Shown: piece after piece, positions 21,375 through 33,085 of the stretch | How the letters are laid out: every line of letters starts with the position of its first letter | How positions within the stretch are numbered: position 1 is the stretch's first letter | Source: Timema cristinae | Lineage: Eukaryota; Arthropoda; Insecta; Phasmatodea; Timematidae | Reading direction: 5' to 3' | Assembly (NCBI GenBank): GCA_039000515.1 | Contig: JBCFYV010000935.1 | Location: forward strand, 65,319,109 to 65,383,108 | Length of the DNA: 64,000 nt | Notes under the pieces: generated by a model | The model's input: only the letters and a program-made list of their open reading frames with translations | Told to the model about the DNA's origin: nothing | Databases searched by the model: none | Program-made: the position numbers and the translations under genes

Positions 21375-21665
21375 AGGTGACCTGGTGGTCTAGGGGTAAG
21401 GTGTCAGACTTCTGTACTGGGGGTCCGGGGTTCAATCCTCGGTCCTGGCACAGATTTATCTGATTACCAAACCCTTCCTTCACCTCTGACAAGACATCTT
21501 GTGAATGTGGGGAATGCCAGGCCTCCACCGTGGTTCGGATCCCACGTTAAACTGTAGGTCCTCTATTTCATCTCACAATCACCCTTTCATTTCACATTAG
21601 CGTAAGTGCGTATAACCCGAACGGGTAGTAAGACGCGGTGCTAATAATAATAATAATAATAATAA
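21375..21665 (+). mobile_element. SINE-1, full length; empty site exists at 32.13 kb
   Basis: GGTGACCTGGTGGTCTAGGG head to CGTATAACCCGAACGGGTAG and (TAA)n tail. Exact 14-bp duplication TAATAGTAAAAAAA at 21,361-21,374 and 21,666-21,679. In the duplicate B' (about 32,130) the flanks join as GTAAATTAATATAAAAA with no SINE, so this is a pre-insertion site. Confidence 0.96.
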
Positions 21666-21679
21666 TAATAGTAAAAAAA

Positions 21680-22634
21680 CACGCTTCGGTGGTAATTTGT
21701 CTGTTTTTCTCGCATTTCTGTTATATCGCCGGTCAAAATGCACACAGTCTTAAGTGATTTTGCTCAACTTTTCGAAAAAGCACAAACAAACAAAAAAGTT
21801 GTTTTTCCCATGTGCTGCCTTGACGTTGTTTTTTTACACTAATGCTTTCAAACTAAGTATGCAAATGTTTTAACACATTCGAATTTTAACGCTGTAGTGG
21901 TTTTTACTAGTGAACATTTTTTTTAATTAAATATTTAATTAAATAACATACGCTGAGAATAAAATTCTTCATATCTCTAACATATGGCTAGGAAATCAGT
22001 TACGCCAGTTTTGAACAAGGAAGAGCCGGTTCTGGCCGAAATATCTCTAACTCGAAATGTTGTATGCGTTTTGACCCCGGCGATATGTCACATATAAATA
22101 TACGCCTAGAGAGAGGACAGGAAACCACAATGGTTCGATTAAGACCACCGCACAGCCGAGTGTGAGACAGTCACAGCTCGTGATAATGGCGCACAACTCA
22201 AGAGAGCATGAACCGGAGTTAATGCCGGGCTCAGCTGATATCAAAGGATTTGTTGTTCTTTTATCACCCCGGATCACTCCGGGACCGGAACAAGGGGATG
22301 AAAACAGCTAATAAATAGAGGACCATCAGGATCAAGAGGACTCATCAATCCTCCAGCCTCGACGAAATGATACCACCCCACCCACCCCCAAAAAAAGGTA
22401 AATAAACGGGCATATTTATCAACACCAAGACACACCCAGACTATTTGACGATGTATTTTCACAGCCGATAAAAAAAACACAGTGTTCACTCTACCACTAA
22501 GTTCGATCGTGTGGACTTTGTAAGAAACGGAGAAACGGTCATTTGTTAAATGAAAGGACTCCTTTCAGGCAGTTCGAATGGGCAAAGAGGTCGATTACAG
22601 TTCGAGGAAGGCCTTTTTTTTATGCTTTGTCGCT
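21680..22634. other. Unassigned part of segment B
   Basis: AT-rich to 22,010, then a GC-richer block (22,040-22,330) with two minus-strand frames of 76 and 71 codons. These frames are broken in B'. No domain recognised. Confidence 0.4.
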
Positions 22635-22800
22635 AACCACGGTCCAATTTTCATAAAAAGAACGTTTTAGAAAATATAAACTTTTTTGCCATCAACATTG
22701 ATAGCATTTTACTATATTATTAGTGCTATTTTATATAAAATGATGATAAAATCTACCCAAAGTGACAGTTTCAGATAGTGTGAGTTATTATCTGTTCTGT
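22635..22800 (+). mobile_element. MITE-X, reverse-oriented fragment
   Basis: CGGTCCAATTTTCATAAAAA terminus, AACATTGATAGCATTTTACT, AAAGTGACAGTTTCAGATAG. Lies at the right edge of segment B and abuts the LINE fragment. Confidence 0.8.
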
Positions 22801-23135
22801 CTTACGACAGGTCCATTCCTTTAGTCAATGAACTTAGACCTCCAATGCACCCTGTCCTCTGCCTCCTCCTTCGACTCCCAGAATTTTCTTCTTTCCATCA
22901 AGTCATCTAGTATTTGAACCCTCCTTCTTTCTAAATTCCTCTTTTCCTCAACCTTTACTTCTATGACGTCATGCAGAAGACAGTTCCTCCTAAGGATGTG
23001 TCTGATCCAGTTTGCTTTGTACCGAAGAATCACATCCAAAATGGTTCTCTTCCCACCCACTCTTCTCAGGACTTCATTTGTTTGTCCACATGATCTTCTC
23101 AAGTCTTCTCTAGCACTATATTTAAAAACCCTCCG
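22801..23135 (-). pseudogene. LINE ORF2 C-terminal fragment
   Basis: Minus-strand reading (22,821-23,102) gives 93 residues including NEVLRRVGGKRTILDVILRY, WIRHILRRNCLLHDVIEVKV, RRRVQILDDLMERRKFWESK and EEAEDRVHWRSKFID. This is the C-terminal tail after the reverse transcriptase domain of non-LTR retrotransposons common in arthropods (the W-GH-LR-NCLL ... GRRR-Q-LDDL ... DR-WR pattern); in the usual motif H of GH is R here. A 5'-truncated, dead copy. The 58.3-kb fragment is a second, more broken copy. Confidence 0.88.
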
Positions 23136-23330
23136 TGTGACCTAACGTACATGAACATTTTGTTAGTAGTTTTTATTATTGTCAAAAGATTTCCTTAAAT
23201 TGAAATAGGATAGAAGCATTAAACGTACCGCCCTAGTTAAGCTTGCTTGTAAGTCATGTGTTGATACATTTCTTCGCGATTGTGATTTAATATACATTCA
23301 AATTTTTACAAGAAGGGTTTTAGTTAACAG
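23136..23330. other. Unassigned spacer
   Basis: No feature recognised. Confidence 0.35.
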
Positions 23331-23860
23331 CAAACAGCTAGAAAATTTACTATATCTACTTTAACGTAATCATACGTCAAGTTACGCGAGCTGTAGCTGT
23401 CTCTTTTAATATATATTTTCAACTCCACGGTGTGAACCTACGAGCAAGCTATACCGACCGACCAAGCGGCCGCCGCCATTAGCGCCAACATTTGCGGATT
23501 GAGAGTGTATGTGATCAGCACCACGGCTGTTAATCTCAGTTTTATAGATTGAAGTGGCTACTTATTTATTCAAGTATCTCAATGTCCTCACGAGACTTAG
23601 TTTGACCCCCCACCCCCGTTCCAGACCAACTGATTCATAGAAAAATTCTGGAAGCGCCGAGGATCGAACCCGGGACCTCTAACTCTATAGCCAGGAACTC
23701 TGGCCACTAAATCACCGAGGCGGTAAGATATATCAACACCTATACAAAAAAAATTACACTTATAGAATATCAAAATGTTATCAATGTTGATAGTAAAAAA
23801 AGTTAGTATTTTCTAAAAGGCCCTTCCTATGAAAATTAGACTAAGTAATTTAAGTCCTTG
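23331..23860 (+). mobile_element. MITE-X split by a tRNA-headed element
   Basis: MITE-X parts at 23,331-23,425 (CTACTTTAACGTAATCATAC; AGCTGTAGCTGTCTC) and ~23,723-23,860 (GATATATCAACACCTATACA; AAATGTTATCAATGTTGATA; GAAAATTAGACT). Between them, on the minus strand, is a tRNA-derived sequence at 23,426-23,722. Confidence 0.8.
23426..23722 (-). mobile_element. tRNA-headed SINE-like insertion
   Basis: On the minus strand the head reads CCGCCTCGGTGATTTAGTGG, then CCCGGGTTCGATCCTCGGCG, i.e. A- and B-box-like sequences ~45 bp apart. The remainder (AAGCGGCCGCCGCCATTAGC) matches no other copy here. The tail lacks the SINE-1/2 hairpin. Confidence 0.6.
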
Positions 23861-24470
23861 TGTCGGACGTCAGTGTATTAAATAATGTCATTGTTGAGTA
23901 CTAATTGTAGCCTTTGTCCACGGACATTAGCACTGACCATTGTCTGACACAACGAAGACACTGTTTGTTGTTGTTTTTTTTAAATAGGACACCGGAGATT
24001 TTTAGTCCAAAACATGGCCGCAAGAGTGGAGCGTTGCTGCTCTTAGAGTGTGAAGGATGACTTCCTGTCCATTGTTAACAATAAGTTCCGACACGATTGT
24101 TTCAAAATTAAAAGAATTTATTCTCGCAAAGGAAGTCAAGGTTTCTGACTATAGCAAAAAAAAAACCTTGCAAATAAGATATGATTTTTTAAACACTTCC
24201 TTTAATGCATGGGTAATTTTTCATACGCGATCTCAAATATGGCGGTCTTGACAACAATAAGCTTGTACTGTGAAATCTCCTTTAACGGACACCTTTGAAT
24301 AGCGGACAGTTTAAATTTCTTCAGCCAAATAGCGGAAAAGGACACACTATTAGATCTAGTAAAGTTTCTAGCTGTCAGACGAGAGAATTGGACTATAATA
24401 AACTTGTAGGCTGTAAGTCCTTGGAGGACCTTCACATCCAATTTAGAGATTTCATTTGCCATCGTATCTG
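23861..24470. other. Unassigned, with a possible pogo/Tigger-like end
   Basis: GTACTGTGAAATCTCCTTTA and ACGGACACCTTTGAATAGCG (24,266-24,304) resemble the terminal repeat of pogo/Tigger-type elements, but the opposite end was not found. A MITE-X-like scrap (TTTCTAGCTGTCAGACGAGA) follows at 24,365. Confidence 0.35.
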
Positions 24471-26492
24471 TCCCAGTACTGACCACGCGCGATGCTGTTT
24501 TCTTCAGATACGAGTGATGTTACTCCGTTCACACCCTGACCCCGAGATAATCCTAGTTATTAGTTCCGGATACCGGTCCAGTACTGACCACGCGCGATGG
24601 TGTTTTCTTCAGATACGAGTGATGTTACTCCGTTTACACCCTGACCCCGAGATAATCCTAGTTATTAGTTCCGGATACCGGTCCCAGTACTGACCACGCG
24701 CGATGGTGTTTTCTTCAGATACGAGTGATGTTACTCCGTTTACACCTGACCCCGAGATAATCCTAGTTATTAGTTCCGGATACTGGTCCCAGTACTGACC
24801 ACGCGCGATGGTGTTTTCTTCAGATACGAGTGATGTTACTCCGTTCACACCCTGACTCCTGAGATAATCCTAGTTATTAGTTCCGGACACCGGTCCCAGT
24901 ACTGACCACGCGCGATGCTGTTTTCTTCAGATACGAGTGATGTTACTCCGTTCACACCCTGACTCCTGAGATAATCCTAGTTATTAGTTCCGGACACCGG
25001 TCCTAGTACTGACCACGCGCGATGCGGTTTTCTTCAGATACGAGTGATGTTACTCCGTTCACACTCTGACTCCTGAGATAATCCTAGTTATTAGTTCCGG
25101 ACACCGGTCCTAGTACTGACCACGCGCGATGCTGTTTTCTTCAGATACGAGTGATGTTACTCCGTTCACACCCTGACTCCTGAGATAATCCTAGTTATTA
25201 GTTCCGGACACCGGTCCTAGTACTGACCACGCGCGATGCTGTTTTCTTCAGATACGAGTGATGTTACTCCGTTCACACCCTGACTCCTGAGATAATCCTA
25301 GTTATTAGTTCCGGACACCGGTCCCAGTACTGACCACGCGCGATGCTGTTTTCTTCAGATACGAGTGATGTTACTCTGTTCACACCCTGACCCCCGAGAT
25401 AATCCTAGTTATTAGTTCCGGACACCGGTCCCAGTACTGACCACGCGCGATGGTGTTTTCTTCAGATACGAGTGATGTTACTCCGTTTACACCCTGACCC
25501 CGAGATAATCCTAGTTATTAGTTCCGGACACCGGTCCCAGTACTGACCACGCGCGATGCTGTTTTCTTCAGATACGAGTGATGTTACTCCGTTCACACCC
25601 TGACTCCTGAGATAATCCTAGTTATTAGTTCCGGACACCGGTCCTAGTACTGACCACGCGCGATGGTGTTTTCTTCAGATACGAGTGATGTTACTCCGTT
25701 TACACCCTGACCCCGAGATAATCCTAGTTATTAGTTCCGGACACCGGTCCCAGTACTGACCACGCGCGATGGTGTTTTCTTCAGATACGAGTGATGTTAC
25801 TCCGTTTACACCCTGACCCCGAGATAATCCTAGTTATTAGTTCCGGACACCGGTCCCAGTACTGACCACGCGCGATGCTGTTTTCTTCAGATACGAGTGA
25901 TGTTACTCCGTTCACACCCTGACCCCCGAGATAATCCTAGTTATTAGTTCCGGACACCGGTCGTAGTACTGACCACGCGCGATGCTGTTTTCTTCAGATA
26001 CGAGTGATGTTACTCTGTTCACACCCTGACTCCTGAGATAATCCTAGTTATTAGTTCCGGATACCGGTCCTAGTACTGACCACGCGCGATGCTGTTTTCT
26101 TCAGATACGAGTGATGTTACTCTGTTCACCCCTGACCCCCGAGATAATCCTAGTTATTAGTTCCGGACACTGGTCCCAGTACTGACCACGCGCGATGCTG
26201 TTTTCTTCAGATACGAGTGATGTTACTCTGTTCACACCCTGACTCCTGAGATAATCCTAGTTATTAGTTCCGGACACTGGTCCCAGTACTGACCACGCGC
26301 GATGCTGTTTTCTTCAGATACGAGTGATGTTACTCTGTTCACACCCTGACTCCTGAGATAATCCTAGTTATTAGTTCCGGATACCGGTCCTAGTACTGAC
26401 CACGCGCGATGCTGTTTTCTTCAGATACGAGTGATGTTACTCTGTTCACACCCTGACTCCTGAGATAATCCTAGTTATTAGTTCCGGATAGC
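24471..26492. repeat. ~105-bp satellite-like array, about 19 copies
   Basis: Unit of 105-107 bp: CAGTACTGACCACGCGCGAT, GCTGTTTTCTTCAGATACGA, GTGATGTTACTCCGTTCACA, CCCTGACCCCGAGATAATCC, TAGTTATTAGTTCCGGACAC, CGGTC. Variants (GGTGTTTT with TTTACACC; TCCTGAG with CTGTTTTC) recur as linked sets, indicating unequal exchange. Two open frames (132 and 79 codons) are by-products of the first units. Confidence 0.96.
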
Positions 26493-26894
26493 TCTAGCAA
26501 ATTCTACACCCTCTCTTTCGATATCATTGTCTACTTGCCTTTCCAGTTATTTTCCATCCTATTGTGAAACAAAGGCAGAGTTTTCTGTGGAGAGGGGAGA
26601 GTTGAAATATTTTCCTATGGTTCAATGAGATAATACTCAATACTAATTAATTACACAGCCCCCTCCCCCTTTTTTTATTATTTAAAACTGCCAATAGCAT
26701 TTACAGGTTTTAACACACGCACAAAAAGTAACATAACAGGGGGCAAGAAATGAAGGGTTGTTTTAAGTGGATTTACTACCCCACCTCCACCCGGGTGGGG
26801 TTGTAGTGCCGGTGACAGGTATAGTAAAGGGCCAAAATATATTTGAATAAAGATTTTTTAAATTTTTTTTTTCATTCTCAAATTGTTTTTATTT
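26493..26894. other. Unassigned spacer
   Basis: Contains CACCTCCACCCGGGTGGGGT, a short palindrome at ~26,783. No other feature. Confidence 0.35.
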
Positions 26895-27138
26895 TCGTCA
26901 CGTTTGGGTTGAATGCATACATTAATAATTACTCTAATGGTCTAGGGCTGAGGAAGATAGAATATTTAAGGAAATGTACCCAAAATTTGCGTGGAGAGAG
27001 AGAGAGTGGGAAATCCTTTAGGAAATAAAACACCCTCTATACATCTCACCGACATTCGAGCCCCGGCCACCCCGTCACCGGAAATCCAGTCCCCCACCAG
27101 AGTGACGCGTTAGACCATTCGATCATCGATATGAGTTA
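26895..27138 (-). mobile_element. SINE-2, diverged
   Basis: Body GTACCCAAAATTTGCGTGGA, GACATTCGAGCCCCGGCCAC B-box complement, GACGCGTTAGACCATTCGAT head. Tail worn (GTCACGTTTGGGTTGAATGC). Confidence 0.82.
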
Positions 27139-27299
27139 AGAAGTTAGTAATTATTAAAATCACATTCGGAGCAGCTTGTGGCCGCCATATTTTATACCAC
27201 TTAAATACCAAATCAGAAACAGTTTTGCTTGGTCTAGAGCTCAATGACTAGAAGGTCAGGCAGGACCCCTGTGGAGATGTTGATTTTTTTTATTTACTT

Positions 27300-27400
27300 T
27301 TTTGCATTCAACGTGCACGTCCTGAACCAACTAATTTATATCAGCACACGACTTACAAATTAACTTAACCCTTGAACAAACACAAAACCCAGTTTATTAT
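27300..27400 (-). mobile_element. SINE-3 3' fragment
   Basis: AACGTGCACGTCCTGAACCA, TTATATCAGCACACGACTTA and CAAATTAACTTAACCC, matching copies at 10.0 and 61.2 kb. Confidence 0.6.
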
Positions 27401-27424
27401 GTGTAATTTTGCATAGGGCCTAAA

Positions 27425-27490
27425 TCATAAGTGACAGCTGCAGATCACATCACTTGGCTTATGAATACATGAAAATTGTAACTTTGTTAA
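27425..27490. mobile_element. MITE-X core fragment
   Basis: AAGTGACAGCTGCAGATCAC, CACTTGGCTTATGAATACAT. Both ends missing. Confidence 0.7.
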
Positions 27491-27884
27491 TTCTAAAAAA
27501 AAAATAGTTATGTCTTATTTAAATAAGAACGGACATTTTAGTTCATTTTAGTTAATCTACTTGTACATATTTTCAAATTGTTTCTGGACCAAAGGAATGA
27601 GGGTTGATTTTAGAGGAAATGCACTAGCGTTTCCCGGATCAGTTCTCAGAGGCTTGCAATGTTGTTATCACAACTGTTCACATGAGCACGAGAATACAAA
27701 GCTGTTATCATGGCTTGACGCGCTAAGTGAGCCAGAGTGTGCCATGCGTGGGAGGGGGAGGGGGTTGTCTTATCGCTTCATTCGGAGGGGAGGGGCATTT
27801 CACCAACACCGTGTTCGTCACGGACAAAAATGGAACAAACGTTTCAAGGTAGATAAAACTTACACGTGGATTCTGACGACCTCA
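27491..27884. other. Unassigned, with a 108-codon open frame
   Basis: The plus-strand frame 27,561-27,887 begins MYIFSNCFWTKGMRVDF and has mixed composition with Cys/His residues (CCYHNCSHEHENTK). It is not repetitive, but I recognise no domain and no second exon. Coding status unknown. Confidence 0.25.
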
Positions 27885-28030
27885 TAACGGATATAGCGGC
27901 ACGGTTGGACGCACGGAATATGTGCCTGACTCGAGATGCCCAGGGTTCGATTCGATCGATTGCACTGGTCGAGTTCCTTGGAATTCATTCTCATTCGGTT
28001 TCCTGAGGTAAGACAGAAGTTGTTGGTACG
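27885..28030 (+). mobile_element. Possible tRNA-derived fragment
   Basis: GGATATAGCGGCACGGTTGG followed 45 bp later by CCCAGGGTTCGATTCGATC resembles A and B boxes of a tRNA-derived SINE. The rest is not matched elsewhere in the window. Confidence 0.4.
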
Positions 28031-28054
28031 CTGCAATTTTCATAGAATTGAAAA

Positions 28055-28137
28055 GGCCTTTTAGAAAAGACAAACTTTTTTACTGTCTACAACAAGAACA
28101 TTTTACTAAATTATTATAACTGTTATTTTATAAACAT

Positions 28138-28193
<56 letters not shown>

Positions 28194-28315
28194 AAAGTGA
28201 CAGCTGCAGATCACATGACTTGGTGTATGAATATATTAAAGTAGATCTAGTAGCTTTTTATCTGTCAGGTAGGATTCTTGATAAGAAAATTAGACTGTGC
28301 GACTGATTAAAAATA
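28055..28315 (-). mobile_element. MITE-X containing an expanded (TA)n
   Basis: Minus-sense MITE-X: AAGAACATTTTACTAAATTA, then ~55 bp of (TA)n at 28,138-28,192 in the place of the usual TATTATCAA, then AAAAGTGACAGCTGCAGATC and ACTTGGTGTATGAATATATT, GAAAATTAGACTGT. The microsatellite expanded inside the element. Confidence 0.85.
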
Positions 28316-28511
28316 GATTATATCGAAAAAGAGTGTTTATAAATCAGTGGGCGTTCAAATGATCTTAGCTAATTCAGCAACCACCAAACCCCGAGTCGTT
28401 AATTTAACATTTAGTGAAGAAGAACTAACTTAATTTAGAGGGGGGGGGGGGGGGATAAAGGAATTAATTTGCGATCCGGCTGAGGAACAAACCTGGAATC
28501 TTCAGATAATT

Positions 28512-28745
28512 TTTTTATAACACGTCTCATTACCCGTTTGGGTTATAGGCATGAATATAATAATTAAGCTTATGTGGCAGGGATAAGGATGGTCGACTAG
28601 AGAGGAAATGCACCCATATTTGCGGGAAGTGAGAGTGAGAAACAAGTTAGGAAGAATCACTCCCAGCACATCCAGTCAGGATACTAACCCCGACCTTCCA
28701 GTCTAAACGAGTTGGACATTTATACCACGTGTTCATTGACGCATG
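28512..28745 (-). mobile_element. SINE-2, diverged, in segment C
   Basis: CACGTCTCATTACCCGTTTG tail, CACCCATATTTGCGGGAAGT body, CATCCAGTCAGGATACTAAC B-box region, degenerate head. Confidence 0.82.
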
Positions 28746-28842
28746 TGGTTGTATTCATTACTGCCAGAAGACTTAACCATATTTCCCTTAAATAACAAAC
28801 GAGGAGCCCCAATGTGTAAAGAAACAACTAAATTGTATCCTA

Positions 28843-29155
28843 GATGACCTGGTGGTCTAGGGGTAAGGTGTTAGACCTCTGTGCCGGGGGTCCGGGGTTC
28901 AATCCTCGGTCCCGGCACAGTTTTATCTGATTACCAAACCCTTCCTTCACCTCTGACAAGACGTATATTAATCACAACTTGTATATGTGTGGAATGCCAG
29001 ACCTCCACCGTGGTTCAGATTCCACGTTAAACTGTAGGTCCTTCATTTCATCTCACAATCACCCTACCATTACACATTAGCTTAAGTGCGTATAACCCGA
29101 AAGGGTAGTAAGACGCGGTGATGATAATAATAATAATAAAATAATAATAATAAAT
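28843..29155 (+). mobile_element. SINE-1, full length, in segment C
   Basis: GATGACCTGGTGGTCTAGGG head, GGGGTTCAATCCTCGGTCCC, insert ATTAATCACAACTTG, tail CGTATAACCCGAAAGGGTAG then (ATA)n. GTATCCT occurs on both sides and may be the end of the target duplication. Confidence 0.92.
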
Positions 29156-29479
29156 GGTATCCTGTCAGGGATAAGAACTTCTGGCTCTGAAGTCAAGAGT
29201 CCACAGCACCAAAACTCCGCGGTCAAACAAACCAAACATGAAAACCGGATGTAAATATTGACAAGCCCCTTGACCCGTTTTTGACCCAAGGGACTTATTG
29301 CGCAGGTCGACAGAGCGATAGAATGGGGCATTGGAGTGGACATTCGACTGAATATGTGGTCGGAGTGAAGGGGTAGGGGATAGGGGGACAGGGGGAGGAC
29401 TTGCCAGACTTAGGAAGGGGCAAAATACGCTGGTCAAATGGTTTAATAGTGCGAGTCCACTGGGCTGTAAGGATGGAGG
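29156..29479. other. Unassigned end of segment C
   Basis: GC-richer with GGGGTAGGGGATAGGGGG (~29,370). Overlapping minus-strand frames of 66-90 codons have no recognised domain and are disrupted in C'. Confidence 0.35.
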
Positions 29480-32400
29480 CTACGACCTTTATCAAAACTG
29501 AAAACCCTTATTTCTACGTCCCATGGCTTCTTTGGACTGCTTTTGAAGCGCATTTAAGTTTACAGTAGCCCCCTGGTTCTTTGGTGCTAATGACAGCTCA
29601 CAGCTAACTTTGACTGTCAACATTTAGGTATAACAGTAGCCTCGTGGGGTTTTTTGGTGCTACTGACAGTCACGCTAACTTTTTGACATCAACTTTAGGC
29701 ATATACCTAAAATTTTTACTGTCAAAGTGACAGCTGCTAAACACGTTTTTCAGTCATTTTTTCGGGTAGGGATACATAATTTGGTTGGGAACTTTTCAAA
29801 ACCGTCGGCGTCAGTCAGCACCAAAAAGCCATGGGGTACTGTCTTTCTCAATGCACACATTACTCAGGTACAGGCCTATTTTCATACCAAGTGCCTCATC
29901 TACACATAAAAAGTTTTTAGATCTACTTCAGGTGTTCATATGTCAAGTAGTGATCTGAGCTTCACGTTGATATATCGGCTTATTCAAAATACCTAAAAAG
30001 CATCAATAATATTTTAAAATGTTTCAATATTGACCATGAAAAAATATGTTTTTGAATTTTCTGATGACCCTTTTCAAAGAAAATTTAACTTAGTTTCCTT
30101 CGTGCTTTTGCTCAAAACACCTTTCGAACCACCCTCTTGTTTTTATAACGGTATGTTTGCGCGTACTACCCGCCAAACATATTTAATGATGACCTTTAAA
30201 AGGGTTTTAAAGGGGCGAGGGGGCCACAGAGTTTGGGAACCGGCCGTTTTTCTGTTGCTGTCTCCCTTTTACCAGACAAGGGGCTAATGAAGCAAAAAAA
30301 AAAAATTTTTTTTTAAAAAAGGTTTTTAAATTAAAACTATCCTTATTCTTAAAACTTAATATTTTGGGTAGTGAAATAGTTCTAATGAGTCAACGTTTTT
30401 TCGCTGGGGTTTATGCTTATGTAGTTGAGGGGGGCATGTAAGAATTGAAAATTCTTTAAAATTTGAGGAATCGTTTTTGTCGACGTTTTTATGACCCCTA
30501 AAACCCAAAAAATTGTTTTCTAATCCAAAATTAAGGGGTTACTAAAAGTCAAACAGAGTGAAAAAAAAACAATTTTATCAAAAATTCGTCTAAGATTTTT
30601 ATTAAATTTTTTATTAGCCACTGTTTTTAAAATTGAAAACAAAATGGGGATTCTTGTTTTTTATGAAATGATTAAGTAGAAAATTTTGATTTTGAAAATA
30701 TCTCCGTAACTATTTTAATATGAAAGAAATTATTTTTGTAAAAATTGTGTACTTTACAAATAAAATCTTGTCATTGTAATAATTTTATAAATTTTAACAT
30801 TTCTGAGTATTAACAGATTTATATAATTTATATATACTTTTTTTTTTCTGTTTTGAAAAAAAAAAATTATTTCTATGATTTTTTTTTGGGGAACAAAGAT
30901 TTACTTTTTTCAGAAGTGTGCGAGTATATTATTTCATTCACTCTTTGGTGGGGTGTTTCTGTAAAATATATATTTTTCGTTTCACAATTTAGGGGTTTTT
31001 AGTAATGTTCTATTTTAAAAAAAAAAAAGGAGGAAACCTTTTGACTACCCTCCCCAAACCCTAAAAAACTCTCTCAAAATTTTCTGGGCATAACATCCTG
31101 TACCACCACTACCCCAAAACTAAAAATTATTTTATTTTGGGGGGAAAATGGGAACCCCGGGCAGCAGAAACGAAGAGGAAGAAAAGGGACGACCGGAAGT
31201 CCAGCCTACTCTGCGGATCTCCCTCACCTGGAGAGGAACGACTTGGCCAACCTGGAAGCATGAAAAACCCCCACCGCTTCAGGGCGCAACGCTCTTAGAG
31301 TGACAAAACCAAAATGGGTTTTGGAAAAAAGGGAAGGAAGGGAAAAAGGGGGTGTTTTTGCAGCTTTAAAAGAAAAAAAAAAATCTTTAGCCAAAAAAAA
31401 ACCAAAATTGCTCCAGTAGAAAAAAAGAGTTTAATTTTCTTAGCACGGTGATTCAACGTTGTTTAAATCTGTCTGAGCATGGCGGCATTAGATGACAATT
31501 TTTTAAAAAAAAGAAAAAAATTGTCTTAAATTCCAGGACACCCTTAACGATATTCAACCCTGTTGATATCACCCCGTGAAAAAATTAAACTCTAGGTTTT
31601 ATGGGGAAAAATTAATTTATTTTTACAAAAAAAAAAATTTTAGGGCGCCTACTTAAAAAAATGCAGTAAACAGGCCTTTTTTTATATATTTTTTTAATCT
31701 TTTTTGATCTTCTCATTTTTTCATAGCTTTCCATTTAAAATAATACCAAAGTTTTAAAATTCCAAAACTTTTTGGACCCCCCAAAAATTTTTTCGTGACT
31801 CACCGAGGTCGCGACAAGCCCTTTTTCCATTTGAACATCGAGGGGGGGTCTCAAAAAGTTGACAATTTGTACGACGTATGGTGTTACAAACGTAGCTCTA
31901 ATGAAAGTTTTTTTTTACAAAAAAAAAAAAAAAAGTGTTCATGTTCGAATCCCGTCAGGTGTTTGGGGTGGTTTTTTCCCGAATGATTTCACACTCAATA
32001 GGGGGGCCCTTCCCCTAAATTTAACCTTCTACATCCAAAACACTTTAGTGTTAATTTGTACAAAAAATGATTTAACCCCAAAAAGTAGCCAGACGAGGTG
32101 CCCCCCCCAAAAAACATGTGGGGTAAATTAATATAAAAAAAAAAACGCTTTTGGTGGAAATTTTCTGTTTTTCCGCATTTCTGTTATACGCCCGGGCAAA
32201 AAGCACACAGTCTGGATTTTGCTCAAAATTTTCAAAAACAAAAAAAAAAAAAAAGTTGTTTTTTCCCCTGTCTGCTTTACGTTTTTTTTTTTTACACTAA
32301 TGCTTTTTAAACTAAGTATGCAAAGTTTTAACAATTCGAATTTTAAAACGCGTAGTGGTTTTTTTTAGTGAAACATTTTTTTTAAAAAAAATATTTAATT

Positions 32401-33085
32401 AAAAAACCTAGGAGAAAAAAATTTTTCTTTTCTAACTATGGGGAGGAAATCAGTTACCCAGTTTTGAAAAGGAAAAGCCGGTTCGGCCGAAATATCTCAA
32501 CTCGAAATGTTGTATCGTTTTTACCCCCCGATATGTCACAATTTTAAAAATTTCGCCTAGGAGAGGGCAGGAAACCACAATGGTTCGATTAAGACCCCCC
32601 GCACAGCCGAGTTGAGCAGTCACAGCTCGTGATATGGCGCACAACTCAAAAGAGATGAACCCGGGGTTAAAGCCCGGGCTCAGCTGATTCAAAGGATTTG
32701 TTTTTCTTTTTTCACCCCGGATCATCCCGGGGCCGGAACAAGGGGGGTGAAAAAAACAAAAAAAGAGGACATCAGGATCAAGGACTCACAATCCTCCACC
32801 CCGAGAAAATGATACCCCCCACCCCCCCCCCCCCAAAAAAAAAAAAAAAATAAAAAGGGCTTTTTCAAACCCAAAACACACCCAATTTTTTGACGATGTA
32901 TTTTCACGCCGATAAAAAAAAAACAGTGTTCATTACCACTAAAGTTTTGATGTGTGGGCTTTGTAAAAAAACGGGGAGAAACGTCATTTTTTTAAATGAA
33001 AGGACTCCTTTCGGCAGTTCGAATGGGCAAAGAGGTCGTTTTCAGTTCGAGGGAAACCTTTTTTTTATCTTTTTGGTAACCCGGT
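29480..33085. repeat. B' copy of segment B
   Basis: Carries degraded MITE-Z (29,525-29,845), MITE-X (29,935-30,070), repeat W (30,470-30,965), MITE-Y (31,340-31,690) and the SINE-2 fragment (31,930-32,110), in the same order as B. It lacks the SINE-1 of 21,375-21,665. It ends where B meets MITE-X. Confidence 0.92.

Larger units (their letters stand above)
18600..22642. repeat. Duplicated segment B (source of B')
   Basis: This 4-kb stretch reappears degraded at 29,480-33,085 in the same orientation. Anchors in order: CATGGCTTCTTTGG, GGGATACATAATTTGGT, AAATATCTCCGTAACTATTT, GAAACGAAGAGGAAGAAAAG, CCACAATGGTTCGATTAAGA, GCAGTTCGAATGGGCAAAGA. The SINE-1 at 21,375 is missing from B'. The similarity stops where MITE-X begins (about 22,636). 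Confidence 0.93.
28430..29479. repeat. Duplicated segment C (source of C')
   Basis: Begins at a G14 run and ends at GTAAGGATGGAGGCTAC. It reappears degraded at 35,967-37,062 in the same orientation, including both internal SINEs. C directly precedes the noisy block, so C and C' bracket B'-A'. Confidence 0.93.

Noticed and set aside
24471..26492. CRISPR-like regularity in the ~105-bp array
   Set aside because: Whole unit is conserved with no variable spacers; the organism is eukaryotic.
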